From: Rhizobium indicum
GTDB lineage: Bacteria > Pseudomonadota > Alphaproteobacteria > Rhizobiales > Rhizobiaceae
DNA: 64,000 bases
NCBI RefSeq assembly: GCF_005862305.2
Contig: NZ_CP054022.1
Coordinates: 310,001 to 374,000, forward strand
Direction of reading: 5' to 3'
The notes beneath the pieces were generated by a model. The model was not told where the DNA came from. It did no database searches and saw only the letters and a list, made by a program, of their open reading frames with translations. Made by a program: the position numbers and the translations under genes. Positions 24,148 through 32,780 of this stretch are shown here, in pieces. Numbering within the stretch: position 1 is the stretch's first letter; every line of letters begins with the position of its first letter.

Positions 24148-26331
24148 TCAACCGCTTTTCAATTGCGCCATAGCAAGCAGCGTATCGGCGCTTATCGTCG
24201 CCGAGCCAGTCAGGATCGAAAGTGCCGTCGACGTGGTGCCTGTGCCGTTGGCCATGTCATACATGGCGGTGAAGCGTTTGATCAGATCGTCGACTTTGTC
24301 AGGATCCGACAGATCCTCGAGGTCGATAAAATTGTCGATCATCTCGGCTTGCTTGTCGACGTCCATGTTCGAGACGTAACTGGACAGGTTGAAGCTCGTC
24401 GTAAAAAACTCAAAGAGCGCGCTGTCGCCCAGAATGTCGTAGGCGCTCGAGATCTCCGGCGCCTTGCGCTGGAAATAGAGGGCAAGGCGCACGCCGGTGT
24501 TGCTGTCGCCTTGATCATCCTCCAGCGTCAGCCTGACATAGGCGTCGATCGTCTCCAGCACGTCGCCGCGCTGCTGCACCGTTCCGGTGGGCTCCGCTGA
24601 AATATTGCCGTCCTGATCGAAATTGAACGCGCCGACGAGTTCGGCGAAACGATTGTCGCCCAGCTTGTTGACATAACTGTCTTCGTCATCGAGGTCGGAA
24701 GAAAACATCTTCTCCAACTCGTCCGACGTGACAGCATCAGGATCGAGCCCCTTCGCCTCGAGCGCGAAGGAAACCAAGCGATCGTCGGCCAGAAATTCGC
24801 TGGCCGTGGTGATCGTGGCCATCTGCTCGCGAAAATACGTGATCTCCTCATCCGCCGCATCGGTCGCTTCCGTCAGCTCGTCGCCTTCGAGGTATCGGAT
24901 CTTGTTCTGCTTGTAATAGGTCGCATAATCGTCGACGACGGATTCCGACATGGCCTGCAGCGGAACGGTCACGTCGCCATTGTCGTCGAAGTTGAAGGCT
25001 TTGCGAAAGGCGACGAACCGGTCATCGTCGAGGCTGTTGACATAGCTTTTCGAGTCCGAGGGATCGCTTTCGAGAATTTTCCGGACCTCGTTTCTCGAAA
25101 CGTTGTCCGGGTCTATGTCATAGGCTCGCAACGCCATTTCCCACAGTTCCGGGAGATCGTCGTTGTCGTCATCGTCGTCGTCATCATTCGACACCAGGAA
25201 ATCATCGATCGAGGTGACGCTGGCGATGCGCGTCGTATAGTTGTCGACGGCGTCTTCGGTGTCGGTGTTGGCGATCAGCACCTCATAATTTTCATCGAAG
25301 GCCGCCGTGGTGGCGGCGGTCTGTTCCGATGTCTGGGCCGTGTCGCCATCGGCAAGAGCGCCGTCTTCATCGAAATTGAAGGCATCGTGCAGTTCGGACA
25401 AGCCGATCGCGTCGGCGATATCAGCGCTTTTCAGCGCCGCGGAAATGAAGTTATCGGTCTCGCTATCGGTAAGCCCATAGGCAGTTCTCAGATAGGAAAT
25501 CAGTTTGTCGTCGCTCATCAACTCATCGACGGAGGTGATGTTGCCGATTTGCGCCGCGAAGTAAGTGTCATAGGCCTCCCCGGTTTCCGAGGAAGCGATC
25601 GTCGCGGAGGCTACCGCATAAGCGCTTGTGACCAGCGAGATCTGATCTTCCAACATCACGTCGCCGTCGGTCGAGCCATCCTCGTTGAAGTTGAAGGCCT
25701 TCGCCAAGTTGACATAGACCTCGTCGTCGAGCTGGTTGACGAAACTATCGGCATCGTCGAGATCGCTCGTCAAAACACTCTTCAGGAAGCCGGTCGAGGT
25801 ATATTCGGTGCTGAGGCCGAAAGCCGTCAGCACATAGTTCTTCAGCTTCGAACTCGACAGAAGATCGTCGACCGAGGTGATCGACGAGATATTCTCTTCG
25901 AAATAGTCCGTCGCGTCGGCGATGTCGTCCGCCTCGGTGTCGAAGGACCCCTCATAAGCATCGAGCAGATTGTCCCGCTGCACGTCCGATTGCGCCGTCT
26001 TCGTCTCGCCGGCGAATTTGAAGGCGGCAGCGAACTCGGCATAACGGGTGTCGCTCAAGCTGTTGGCGAAGCTCGATGAAACGCTGAGGTCGCTCTCCAG
26101 CACCTTCTTCATGAAGGCCTTGGCATATGTCATGTCTTCAAGGCCGTAGGCCTTCATGGCGTAGGAATAGAGCTTGTAATCGCTCATGAATTCATCGACG
26201 GTCGTGACCTTCTCGATGTTTTCCTTGTAATAGGCGCTGTCGCGGGCAACCGTTGCCTGTGAAGCCACGTTCGAGAGGCTGGCGTTCAGATTTCGCGCGA
26301 CCGTGAGATAGCTTACATAGGTGGAAACCAA
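24148..26331 (-). CDS. multi-repeat DUF1217 protein (flagellar-associated)
   Basis: 727 residues made of five DUF1217 repeats and a shorter sixth one. Starts of the units (approximate): 34, 142, 255, 365, 498 and 610. Each begins with a helix like YYKENIEKVTTVDEFMSD and ends with AFNF-D-x-D/N-G, for example FNFNEDGS, FNFDEDGA, FNFDDNGD, FNFDQDGN. The fourth carries a seven-Asp run. No signal peptide or membrane span. DUF1217 proteins are found in alphaproteobacterial flagellar clusters; their role is not established. Export by the flagellar type III route is an inference. An operator shared with the EF-hand gene lies upstream at 26472. Confidence 0.88.
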   Translation of the reverse strand: MVSTYVSYLTVARNLNASLSNVASQATVARDSAYYKENIEKVTTVDEFMSDYKLYSYAMKAYGLEDMTYAKAFMKKVLESDLSVSSSFANSLSDTRYAEFAAAFKFAGETKTAQSDVQRDNLLDAYEGSFDTEADDIADATDYFEENISSITSVDDLLSSSKLKNYVLTAFGLSTEYTSTGFLKSVLTSDLDDADSFVNQLDDEVYVNLAKAFNFNEDGSTDGDVMLEDQISLVTSAYAVASATIASSETGEAYDTYFAAQIGNITSVDELMSDDKLISYLRTAYGLTDSETDNFISAALKSADIADAIGLSELHDAFNFDEDGALADGDTAQTSEQTAATTAAFDENYEVLIANTDTEDAVDNYTTRIASVTSIDDFLVSNDDDDDDDNDDLPELWEMALRAYDIDPDNVSRNEVRKILESDPSDSKSYVNSLDDDRFVAFRKAFNFDDNGDVTVPLQAMSESVVDDYATYYKQNKIRYLEGDELTEATDAADEEITYFREQMATITTASEFLADDRLVSFALEAKGLDPDAVTSDELEKMFSSDLDDEDSYVNKLGDNRFAELVGAFNFDQDGNISAEPTGTVQQRGDVLETIDAYVRLTLEDDQGDSNTGVRLALYFQRKAPEISSAYDILGDSALFEFFTTSFNLSSYVSNMDVDKQAEMIDNFIDLEDLSDPDKVDDLIKRFTAMYDMANGTGTTSTALSILTGSATISADTLLAMAQLKSG

Positions 26332-26471
26332 CGTCTGTCCCTTTCATAGGCACGGCGGTGCCGCGCGAAAGCCGGCCGGCAGTCACGGGTGAACATTTTT
26401 CATCTCTGCGGGAATGTCGTCGCCGGTCATGGCGAAGCGCAGCCACCTACATGTGGCCGAATCAATTTAAT

Positions 26472-26492
26472 AGAACTACATGGTTCTGTAAT
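26472..26492. promoter_or_regulatory. operator copy A upstream of the DUF1217 gene
   Basis: AGAACT-ACAT-GGTTCT followed by GTAAT: a 6-4-6 inverted repeat with one mismatch, 141 bases upstream of the DUF1217 start and downstream of the TetR gene. Sixteen of its 21 bases recur at 27328. Probable binding site of the TetR protein encoded between the two copies. Confidence 0.65.
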
Positions 26493-26572
26493 TCATCCAA
26501 TGCGGAATTGGAAGCGAAAGTCAAGGGATCGCGTTTTGCCGGACGAAAGCGCGAGGAGCGAATCTGAGCGCT

Positions 26573-27220
26573 TTAAGTGGCGCCAACGCCTGCGGCAAAG
26601 ATGGCAATGCAGCGGCGAAGATGGGCAAACAGTTGAGCCCGATCGGGCCAGGCCTGAGCCCGCCCTTCCGGCGGACCCATGCCGCCGAGGATCATATCCA
26701 TCAGCATCCGGGCTCCGCTCGCCGTATCGTCCAGCGTCAATCTGCCTTCCGACCGGCGTTCGCTCAGCCAGTCGGCGAGATGCTGGCGGCTGGCAAGCAT
26801 GCCTTCGCGCTGCAGGATATCGACAAGTTCGGGAAATTGCGCCGCTTCGCGAAAGACGAGTTGCAGGAAGCCGGTGCGATCCGCATCCTTGTCCTCATCC
26901 ATATCGATCATGAAAATGCGCTCGAGGCTCGCGGCAATCGAGATATCTTCGGCAGGCCTGGGCAGATCGAGCATCAGGCGTCGATGCGCGCCGACCACGG
27001 CAGCAAACAACTCTTCCTTGCTCTGAAACAGCTTATAGAGCGTCTGCTTCGAAACGCCCGCCTCGGAGGCGACGATCGCGGTCGTGCTTCCGGCATAACC
27101 GTATTTGACGAAAACGCGGCCGGCGACTTCGACGATATGCGCCCGCTTATCCTCGTCGCTGGAAACTTTCGGCCGGCCCCGTTTGCGCGGCTCGTCCGCA
27201 GGTTCGTCGATAATATCCAT
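26573..27220 (-). CDS. TetR family transcriptional regulator
   Basis: 215 residues. An N-terminal tail PRKRGRPKVSSDEDK with an AT-hook-like RGRPK precedes the HTH (ASEAGVSKQTLYKLFQSKEE). The C-terminal domain (MIDMDEDKDADRTGFLQLVF, ILQREGMLASRQHLADWLSE) belongs to the AcrR-like group. The gene lies between the DUF1217 gene and the divergent EF-hand gene, and near-identical palindromes precede both. This makes it the likely local regulator of the pair and, through site B, of itself. The ligand is unknown. Confidence 0.9.
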   Translation of the reverse strand: MDIIDEPADEPRKRGRPKVSSDEDKRAHIVEVAGRVFVKYGYAGSTTAIVASEAGVSKQTLYKLFQSKEELFAAVVGAHRRLMLDLPRPAEDISIAASLERIFMIDMDEDKDADRTGFLQLVFREAAQFPELVDILQREGMLASRQHLADWLSERRSEGRLTLDDTASGARMLMDMILGGMGPPEGRAQAWPDRAQLFAHLRRCIAIFAAGVGAT

Positions 27221-27327
27221 GACGGTCTAGACCACCCTGCCGAAACGCGTGCCGACGACCTGAGAACGCAGACTACGATTTCTGAGGGGCAATTTTTTCG
27301 GTTGTGGCATTAGTGATTTCGATTTAG

Positions 27328-27348
27328 AGAACTTATCAGTTCTGTAAT
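27328..27348. promoter_or_regulatory. operator copy B between tetR and the EF-hand gene
   Basis: AGAACT-TATC-AGTTCT, a perfect 6-4-6 inverted repeat, followed by the same GTAAT as copy A. It lies 37-57 bases before the EF-hand start codon and about 110 bases before the tetR start, so it can serve both divergent promoters. Confidence 0.7.
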
Positions 27349-27384
27349 GCGTTGCATCCTCACCCTCCTAGCGATGGAGCGCTT

Positions 27385-28257
27385 ATGACGACCATTTCCG
27401 CTGCAACATCAGTCTCTTCCTATTCCTATAGCAAGTACCCGACATCCGCGTCCGAGGAGATCCTATCCTCTAATACGGTTTCGTCGGCAAAAGCAACCAA
27501 AAGCGGGCAGCTCGATGAAGACACGTCCAGCAGCGCCGACAAACTCCTGTCCCAACTGATGACGCTGTCGATGAACCGCTTCTCCGATCAGTCGGTATCG
27601 GGCGAGGATGAGGATGGCGGCGAAGGCATGGACGTTGCCCAATTGGACAGCGATGGCGACGGCTATGTGAGCAAGGCCGAGTTCGTCGCGGCCCGGCCGT
27701 CCGACGTGACGGAGGACCAGGCCAACACGCTTTTCGACAGCTTCGACAGCGAAAGCACTGGCTCGCTATCGGTCGATGCGCTCGCCGAGGCCATGTCGGT
27801 TGAGCAATCGCAACGCTCCGGCGGACCGCCACCTCCGCCCGCCGGTGATGACGATCTTGCATCCCTGCTCTCCGATCTCGATACCGATGGCGACGGCTCC
27901 ATCAGCAAGGACGAGTTCGTCGCAGGCCGGCCGTCCGATGTGACGGAAGACCAGGCTGGCACGCTTTTCGACAGCTTCGACAGCGAAGGAGCGGGTTCGC
28001 TGTCGGTCGATGCGCTGACCGAGGCCATGTCGGCCGAGCAGTCGCAACGTTCCGAAGGAGCGCCACCGCCGCCCGCAGAAGACGACCAGTCTCAATCCCT
28101 GCTCTCCGATCTCGATACGAATGGAGACGGGCTCGTGACATTGGACGAGTTCATGGCAGGCAAGCCCGAGGACGTCACCGAAAGCCAGGCGAGCCAGCTC
28201 TTTAGTCTGCTCGACACAACCGACACCGGTTCATTGTCCGTTCAGTCCGCGGGCTGA
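27385..28257 (+). CDS. triplicated EF-hand calcium-binding protein
   Basis: 290 residues from the ATG at 27385, with GGAG seven bases before; an upstream in-frame ATG at 27352 has no such site. The N-terminal 75 residues are Ser/Thr-rich (SVSSYSYSKYPTSASEEI) and lack a standard signal peptide. Three EF-hand pairs follow in 78-residue units starting at residues 88, 166 and 244. Each has one canonical loop (DSDGDGYVSKAEF, DTDGDGSISKDEF, DTNGDGLVTLDEF) and one degraded loop ending in GSLSV, with Pro-rich linkers. A calcium-dependent secreted or surface protein is likely, possibly exported by the flagellar route given the neighbours. Confidence 0.85.
   Translation: MTTISAATSVSSYSYSKYPTSASEEILSSNTVSSAKATKSGQLDEDTSSSADKLLSQLMTLSMNRFSDQSVSGEDEDGGEGMDVAQLDSDGDGYVSKAEFVAARPSDVTEDQANTLFDSFDSESTGSLSVDALAEAMSVEQSQRSGGPPPPPAGDDDLASLLSDLDTDGDGSISKDEFVAGRPSDVTEDQAGTLFDSFDSEGAGSLSVDALTEAMSAEQSQRSEGAPPPPAEDDQSQSLLSDLDTNGDGLVTLDEFMAGKPEDVTESQASQLFSLLDTTDTGSLSVQSAG
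27646..28250. repeat. tandem 234-bp repeats inside the EF-hand gene
   Basis: Three units begin at 27646, 27880 and 28114, exactly 234 bases apart; the third is shortened at the gene end. The first two are nearly identical at DNA level over the segment encoding RPSDVTE-DQ-TLFDSFDSE, indicating recent duplication and scope for copy-number change. Confidence 0.8.
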
Positions 28258-28278
28258 CGGCGGATACGGAGCGTCGCC

Positions 28279-28359
28279 ATTGCAGTTGCTGGAGAAACTG
28301 CAATGAGACGATCTGAAAGCGGCCCGGCAGTGGAGCTGGCAGAGCCTTCAGCCGGGCCG
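28279..28359 (+). terminator. two hairpins after the EF-hand gene
   Basis: A perfect 9-bp stem ATTGCAGTT / AACTGCAAT with an 8-base loop (28279-28304) begins 22 bases past the stop. A 9-bp GC stem CGGCCCGGC / GCCGGGCCG (28320-28359) follows. Neither has a T tract. The rest of the gap to 28576 holds no gene that I can support; it should contain the flgE promoter. Confidence 0.5.
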
Positions 28360-28576
28360 TTCGTGAAATACTGAAACGTTGGTGCGCCGCCACAGGCGCA
28401 CGATACTAGCGCGCGGATGAGCCGAAGCGCCTATCGCCATCACGGGGTCAGTCCAGACAATCAGATCATCGACCGGTGTCGGCCTTGCCCGGCGCCAGCG
28501 ATGTCGTGCGCCCGCAATCCAGGCCCTGGAAGCCCCTCGTCACATGGCATGTTCCCAAACCTTAAAGGATCGAGCC

Positions 28577-29869
28577 ATGAGCATTTTTGGAAGCATGAAA
28601 ACCGCCGTCTCCGGCATGAGTGCACAGGCAAACCGGCTGAGCACGGTTTCCGACAATATCGCAAACGCGAATACCACCGGCTACAAGGCCGTTTCCACGT
28701 CCTTTTCGTCGCTGGTCCTGCCGTCTTCCTCGGGCAATTACAATTCGGGCGGCGTTCAGACATCCGTGCGCCAGGCGATTTCCCAACAGGGCGACATTTC
28801 CTATACGACTTCGGCCTACGACCTGGCGATCTCGGGAGACGGGTTCTTCATCGTGGAAAGCGCCGACGGCACGCCTGTGCTTACCCGGGCCGGTGACTTC
28901 TCGGTCGACAGCGACGGCAATCTCGTCAACGGTGCCGGCTTCACGCTTATGGGATATTCCTATGATTCCGGCGTACCGGCAGTGGTCGTCAACGGCTTCG
29001 ACGGCTTGGTGCCGGTCAACGTATCCCAATCGGGCTTGAGCGCCGTCGCTTCGAGCAGCGCCTATTTCAGCGGCAACCTGAACTCCGAAGCGACCGTCGT
29101 CACGGATACGACGACGCTGCCGAGCGCCAATACGGCAAGCGTCACCGACGACACGCAAAAGATGTCGCTGGTTGCCTATGACAGCCTCGGCGGCACCGTC
29201 CAGTACGACTATTACTTCACCAAGACCGGCGTCACGACGGATGCAAGCGGCGCGGTCACCGGCAGCACCTGGGAGGTCGCGGTTTACCGCAATGCCGATG
29301 CAGCCACTGGCAGCACGACGTCCTTTCCCTACTCTTCCGATGCCGTGAGCGTTGCAACGCTCTCCTTCGACGCCGATGGCCAGCTGACCTCCGCAACCGA
29401 CACCGACATCGTCGATCCGGTGACGGCAAAGACGATCACCATGGACTATTCCGACTTCACCCAGCTTGCCTCCGACTTCTCGGCGACGGGCTCGGCAGAC
29501 GGCCAGGCCGCAAGTGCGGTGAGCTCGGTGTCTATCGGTGCGGATGGCGTGGTGTCGGTCTCCTACGCGAACGGCGCGACAAAGGCTCTCTACCAGATCC
29601 CTCTCGCGACGGTCGCCAGCCCCGACAATCTGACGCTGCTCAGCGGCAACGTCTATAGCGCCAACGGATTGTCCGGCGTCACGGTCACCGGCTTCCCGCA
29701 GACGAACGGGCTTGGCTCCATCCAGTCCGGCGCTCTCGAAAGCTCGAACGTCGATCTCGCCGGCGAACTGACGGAGATGATCGAGGCGCAGCGCAGCTAT
29801 ACCGCGAATTCCAAGGTGTTTCAGACCGGCTCCGATATCATGGATGTCCTCGTCAATCTGAAACGATAG
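28577..29869 (+). CDS. flgE: flagellar hook protein FlgE
   Basis: 430 residues from the ATG at 28577, with AAAGGATCGAG upstream. The N-terminal rod/hook motif SVSGMSAQANRLSTVSDNIA-type region (residues 9-30) and NTTGYKA are present, then YTTSAYDLAISGDGFFIVES and the FlgE domain. The C-terminal coiled coil reads SSNVDLAGELTEMIEAQRSY followed by NSKVFQTGSDIMDVLVNLKR-type sequence. FlgE polymerises into the flexible hook outside the cell, exported by the flagellar type III apparatus. It is first of a flgE-flgK-flgL run. No basal-body, motor or flagellin genes are in the window, so this may be a second copy set. Confidence 0.92.
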   Translation: MSIFGSMKTAVSGMSAQANRLSTVSDNIANANTTGYKAVSTSFSSLVLPSSSGNYNSGGVQTSVRQAISQQGDISYTTSAYDLAISGDGFFIVESADGTPVLTRAGDFSVDSDGNLVNGAGFTLMGYSYDSGVPAVVVNGFDGLVPVNVSQSGLSAVASSSAYFSGNLNSEATVVTDTTTLPSANTASVTDDTQKMSLVAYDSLGGTVQYDYYFTKTGVTTDASGAVTGSTWEVAVYRNADAATGSTTSFPYSSDAVSVATLSFDADGQLTSATDTDIVDPVTAKTITMDYSDFTQLASDFSATGSADGQAASAVSSVSIGADGVVSVSYANGATKALYQIPLATVASPDNLTLLSGNVYSANGLSGVTVTGFPQTNGLGSIQSGALESSNVDLAGELTEMIEAQRSYTANSKVFQTGSDIMDVLVNLKR

Positions 29870-29882
29870 GGAGGGCGCCGGC

Positions 29883-31343
29883 ATGTCGCTCACCTCCGCC
29901 TTGAACAGCGTGCAAAGTATTTTCAACACTACGGGCCAGCAAAGCAGCGTCGTCTCGACGAATATCGCCAATGTCGGAAATTCCGACTATGTGAGACGGG
30001 AGGCGTCGGTTACGACGTCTCTTTCCGGCGCCCAGGTCGTCAGCATCAGCCGGGCGCAGGAAACTGCGCTGCTTGCGCAGTATCTGCAAACGAATGCCAA
30101 GGACAGCGCCCAGCAGACGCTGGTGACCGGTCTCGAAAGCCTGAAGTCGCTGGTGGGCGGCAATGACTACGAGACCTCGCCGAGTACCTATCTCACGGCA
30201 TTCCAGCAGGCGCTCCAGACATTCGGCACGTCGCCAAGCAGCACGACCGCCGCGCAATCGGCCGTGACCGCCGCGCGGGATCTCGCCAATTCGCTAAATA
30301 CCGCAAGCGACGGCGTCCAGTCGATCAGAGCCGAGGCGGATGCGGAGATCGCCACACAGGTCTCCACCCTGAATACGCTGCTGTCTGAGTTCGAGGCGGC
30401 CAACAATGCGGTCAAGCTGGCGACATCGACCGGCACCGATACATCCTCGGCACTCGACGAGCGTGAAAAGCTCCTGAAGCAGATCTCCTCGATCGTCGGC
30501 GTCACCTCCACCGTGCGCGACAATAACGATATGGCGCTCTACACCTCTGATGGCACCGTGCTGTTCGAGACCATTCCCCGCACCGTCACCTTCGCGTCGA
30601 CAGCAACCTACGTTGCCGGAACGGAAGGCAATTCCATCTATATCGACGGCGTTGCGCTCGACGCCGGCGAGGGATCGACGACGAGTGCCTCGGGCAGCCT
30701 GCAAGGGCTGCTGCAGCTTCGCGACGAGATCGCCCCGACATTCCAGGCCCAGCTCGACGAGATCGCCAAATCGCTCGTCCAGATCTTCTCGGAAACAGAC
30801 GGCAGCACGAGCGCGCCGGGACTTTTCGTCTGGACGACGGCGTCAGGCGCAACCGGGGGAACACCTGCTGCTTCCGACGATACGACAGGGATCGCCTCCA
30901 CCATCTCGGTCAATCCAGCCGTCGTCACCAGCGAGGGCGGCGATGCGACAAAGCTGCGCGATGGCTCCATCAGCGGGATCACCGATCTCAACACCTCGGG
31001 AGACAGCGGCTTCTCGGACAATCTCGACGCCCTGTATGAGGCGCTGACGGAACAGCGCTCATTCTCTTCCGACGCCGGTCTCTCGACGTCGCAAAGCCTG
31101 ACGGACTACGCCAGCGCCTCCATCGGCTGGCTCGAACAATATCGAAGCGACGCCACGTCGGCCTCCGAAACCACGGCGGCGGCCTTGTCGCGCTCCGACG
31201 AGGCCTATTCCAACGAAACCGGCGTCAACCTCGACGAGGAACTGACACTGCTTCTCGACATCGAACAATCCTACAAAGCGGCGACAAAGATCCTGAACGT
31301 CATCGACGAGATGTTCCAGTCGCTCCTCGACATAGCGAGCTAG
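29883..31343 (+). CDS. flgK: flagellar hook-associated protein FlgK (HAP1)
   Basis: 486 residues. N-terminal motif QSSVVSTNIANVGNSDYVRR, central variable domain, and the C-terminal heptad end GVNLDEELTLLLDIEQSYKA followed by TKILNVIDEMFQSLLDIAS. FlgK is the first of two junction proteins between hook and filament. It starts 14 bases after flgE and ends three bases before flgL, so the three are one transcription unit. The length is close to other rhizobial FlgK proteins. Confidence 0.92.
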   Translation: MSLTSALNSVQSIFNTTGQQSSVVSTNIANVGNSDYVRREASVTTSLSGAQVVSISRAQETALLAQYLQTNAKDSAQQTLVTGLESLKSLVGGNDYETSPSTYLTAFQQALQTFGTSPSSTTAAQSAVTAARDLANSLNTASDGVQSIRAEADAEIATQVSTLNTLLSEFEAANNAVKLATSTGTDTSSALDEREKLLKQISSIVGVTSTVRDNNDMALYTSDGTVLFETIPRTVTFASTATYVAGTEGNSIYIDGVALDAGEGSTTSASGSLQGLLQLRDEIAPTFQAQLDEIAKSLVQIFSETDGSTSAPGLFVWTTASGATGGTPAASDDTTGIASTISVNPAVVTSEGGDATKLRDGSISGITDLNTSGDSGFSDNLDALYEALTEQRSFSSDAGLSTSQSLTDYASASIGWLEQYRSDATSASETTAAALSRSDEAYSNETGVNLDEELTLLLDIEQSYKAATKILNVIDEMFQSLLDIAS

Positions 31344-31345
31344 TC

Positions 31346-32392
31346 ATGAAAGCATCTTTTGTCTCATCATCGGCGATGCAGAATGTTTTGCGGCTCACCA
31401 TCAGCCAGTCCCAAAACAAGCTGCAGCAGGCCTCGACGGAAGCGACCACAGGAACCTACGCCGATATCGGCGTATCCCTCGGCGCCGGCGCTGCAAAGTC
31501 GATCAATCTCACCAGCGCCATCGCCCAGGCTGCCTCGTTCAAGATGAGCAATGCCGTCGTCGAATTGCGCATGAACGCATCGCAAACCGCTCTTTCGAGC
31601 CTCAAGGATGCCGGGGACAGCCTGGTCTCGAACCTGACTGCGCTCCAGGCGAGCCAGGATACGACGAGCATCGCCGTTGCCCTGCAGACGGCGAGCGCCA
31701 CGATTTCGCAGCTGGTCTCGACGGCAAACACGTCAGTCAATGGCGAGTTCCTGTTCGGCGGAACGAACCTCGACAGCCAGCCTCTGACCGATCAATCCTC
31801 GGCGGTCTCGGCTACAATCGTTTCGGCTCTGAACGATTATGTAACCGGTCTCGGAAAAGACGTCAGCGAATTGACGGGCGAAGAAATCGGCAGCTTCATC
31901 ACCGACACGGTCGAGCCGATGTTCTCCGAGAGCGCCTGGACGGACGCTTCCGAAGGCTGGTCGGCCGCTTCCAGCACCGACATGACGAGCCGGATCAGCG
32001 GATCGGAAACCATCACCTCGTCGGCCAGCGCCAATTCCGAAGGCATGCGTTATCTCGCGCTCGCCTCCGTCGTCGTCTCTGCCCTCTTCGGCCAGGATCT
32101 CAGCTCCGACGCGCAGAGCACCGTCGCATCCAAGGCGATCGCCTATGCGGCGCAGGCGACCTCCGGGATCGTGACGCAGCAAAGCGAACTCGGCCTCGCC
32201 CAGGAACGGCTCGAAAAGGCAAATGACGCGCTCGACGCTCAATCCACTCTGCTTCAGGGAAACCTCGTCGATCTCCAGGGCGTGGATACCTATGAGGCCT
32301 CGACGCTCGTCAACCAGCTGCAGACGCAATTGGAAACGGCCTACACGCTCGTTTCGAAACTCCAGAGCCTGAGCCTGGTCAACTATCTCTGA
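31346..32392 (+). CDS. flgL: flagellar hook-associated protein FlgL (HAP3)
   Basis: 348 residues, ATG at 31346 two bases after the flgK stop. It has the flagellin-like N-terminus (TISQSQNKLQQASTEATTGT) and a matching C-terminal helix (TYEASTLVNQLQTQLETAYT then LVSKLQSLSLVNYL). FlgL is the second junction protein, on which the filament is built. Unlike chromosomal rhizobial clusters, it is not followed by flaF-flbT-flgD but by an unrelated small gene. Confidence 0.92.
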   Translation: MKASFVSSSAMQNVLRLTISQSQNKLQQASTEATTGTYADIGVSLGAGAAKSINLTSAIAQAASFKMSNAVVELRMNASQTALSSLKDAGDSLVSNLTALQASQDTTSIAVALQTASATISQLVSTANTSVNGEFLFGGTNLDSQPLTDQSSAVSATIVSALNDYVTGLGKDVSELTGEEIGSFITDTVEPMFSESAWTDASEGWSAASSTDMTSRISGSETITSSASANSEGMRYLALASVVVSALFGQDLSSDAQSTVASKAIAYAAQATSGIVTQQSELGLAQERLEKANDALDAQSTLLQGNLVDLQGVDTYEASTLVNQLQTQLETAYTLVSKLQSLSLVNYL

Positions 32393-32403
32393 CGGATTGA
32401 AAA

Positions 32404-32778
32404 ATGCGGGAATTCAAGCAGTTGCAGATACCGGCCTTGGCGAAGGAGCCCAACACGACCTGTTCCGAAATCGTGGCGGAGGCGGCCTTCGCGCTTGCCT
32501 CCGGCATCATCGATACGATCCCCTTCGTCGGCAGCAAACTCGACGAGCAACAGACGCGGGCATGGCCGCGATCGGGTGTCTTCACGGATGACGGCGTCGA
32601 GATGACCGCTACGCCGCCTGAAATATTCGAGCTTTGCGAGTTGCTGGCAGCCCACATCGAGAAAGGCACCTCATTCGACGTTTTCGAGGTTTTCCACAAG
32701 ATTGCACGCATCGACCGGCTGATCGACTGGCGCCACGGCGCAGTGCTGTCACCCGAGCCCCATCCGGTAACGCATTGA
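32404..32778 (+). CDS. uncharacterised protein next to flgL, with a QTRAWPRSGV motif
   Basis: 124 residues, 12 bases after flgL. I do not recognise the family. The pattern ALASGIIDT....Q-TRAWPRSGV....TPPEIFELCELLA recalls the small phage proteins annotated DnaT-like or head-tail connector, which read ALxxATxyxD...QxLxWPRxGV...vPxxvxxA. Here the same order appears: helix, spacer, Q-x(2)-WPRSGV, then a Pro-led helix. The similarity may be structural and is weak evidence. No signal peptide or membrane segment. Two hairpins after the stop mark the probable end of the flagellar unit. Confidence 0.6.
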   Translation: MREFKQLQIPALAKEPNTTCSEIVAEAAFALASGIIDTIPFVGSKLDEQQTRAWPRSGVFTDDGVEMTATPPEIFELCELLAAHIEKGTSFDVFEVFHKIARIDRLIDWRHGAVLSPEPHPVTH

Positions 32779-32780
32779 CA

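Noticed and set aside
27646..28250. CRISPR-like or other non-coding repeat array
   Set aside because: The 234-base periodicity is in frame and encodes EF-hand units, so it is a protein repeat.
28562..29971. 469-codon minus-strand frame opposite flgE
   Set aside because: Antisense to flgE with no domain and a skewed composition; a coding shadow of a GC-rich gene.
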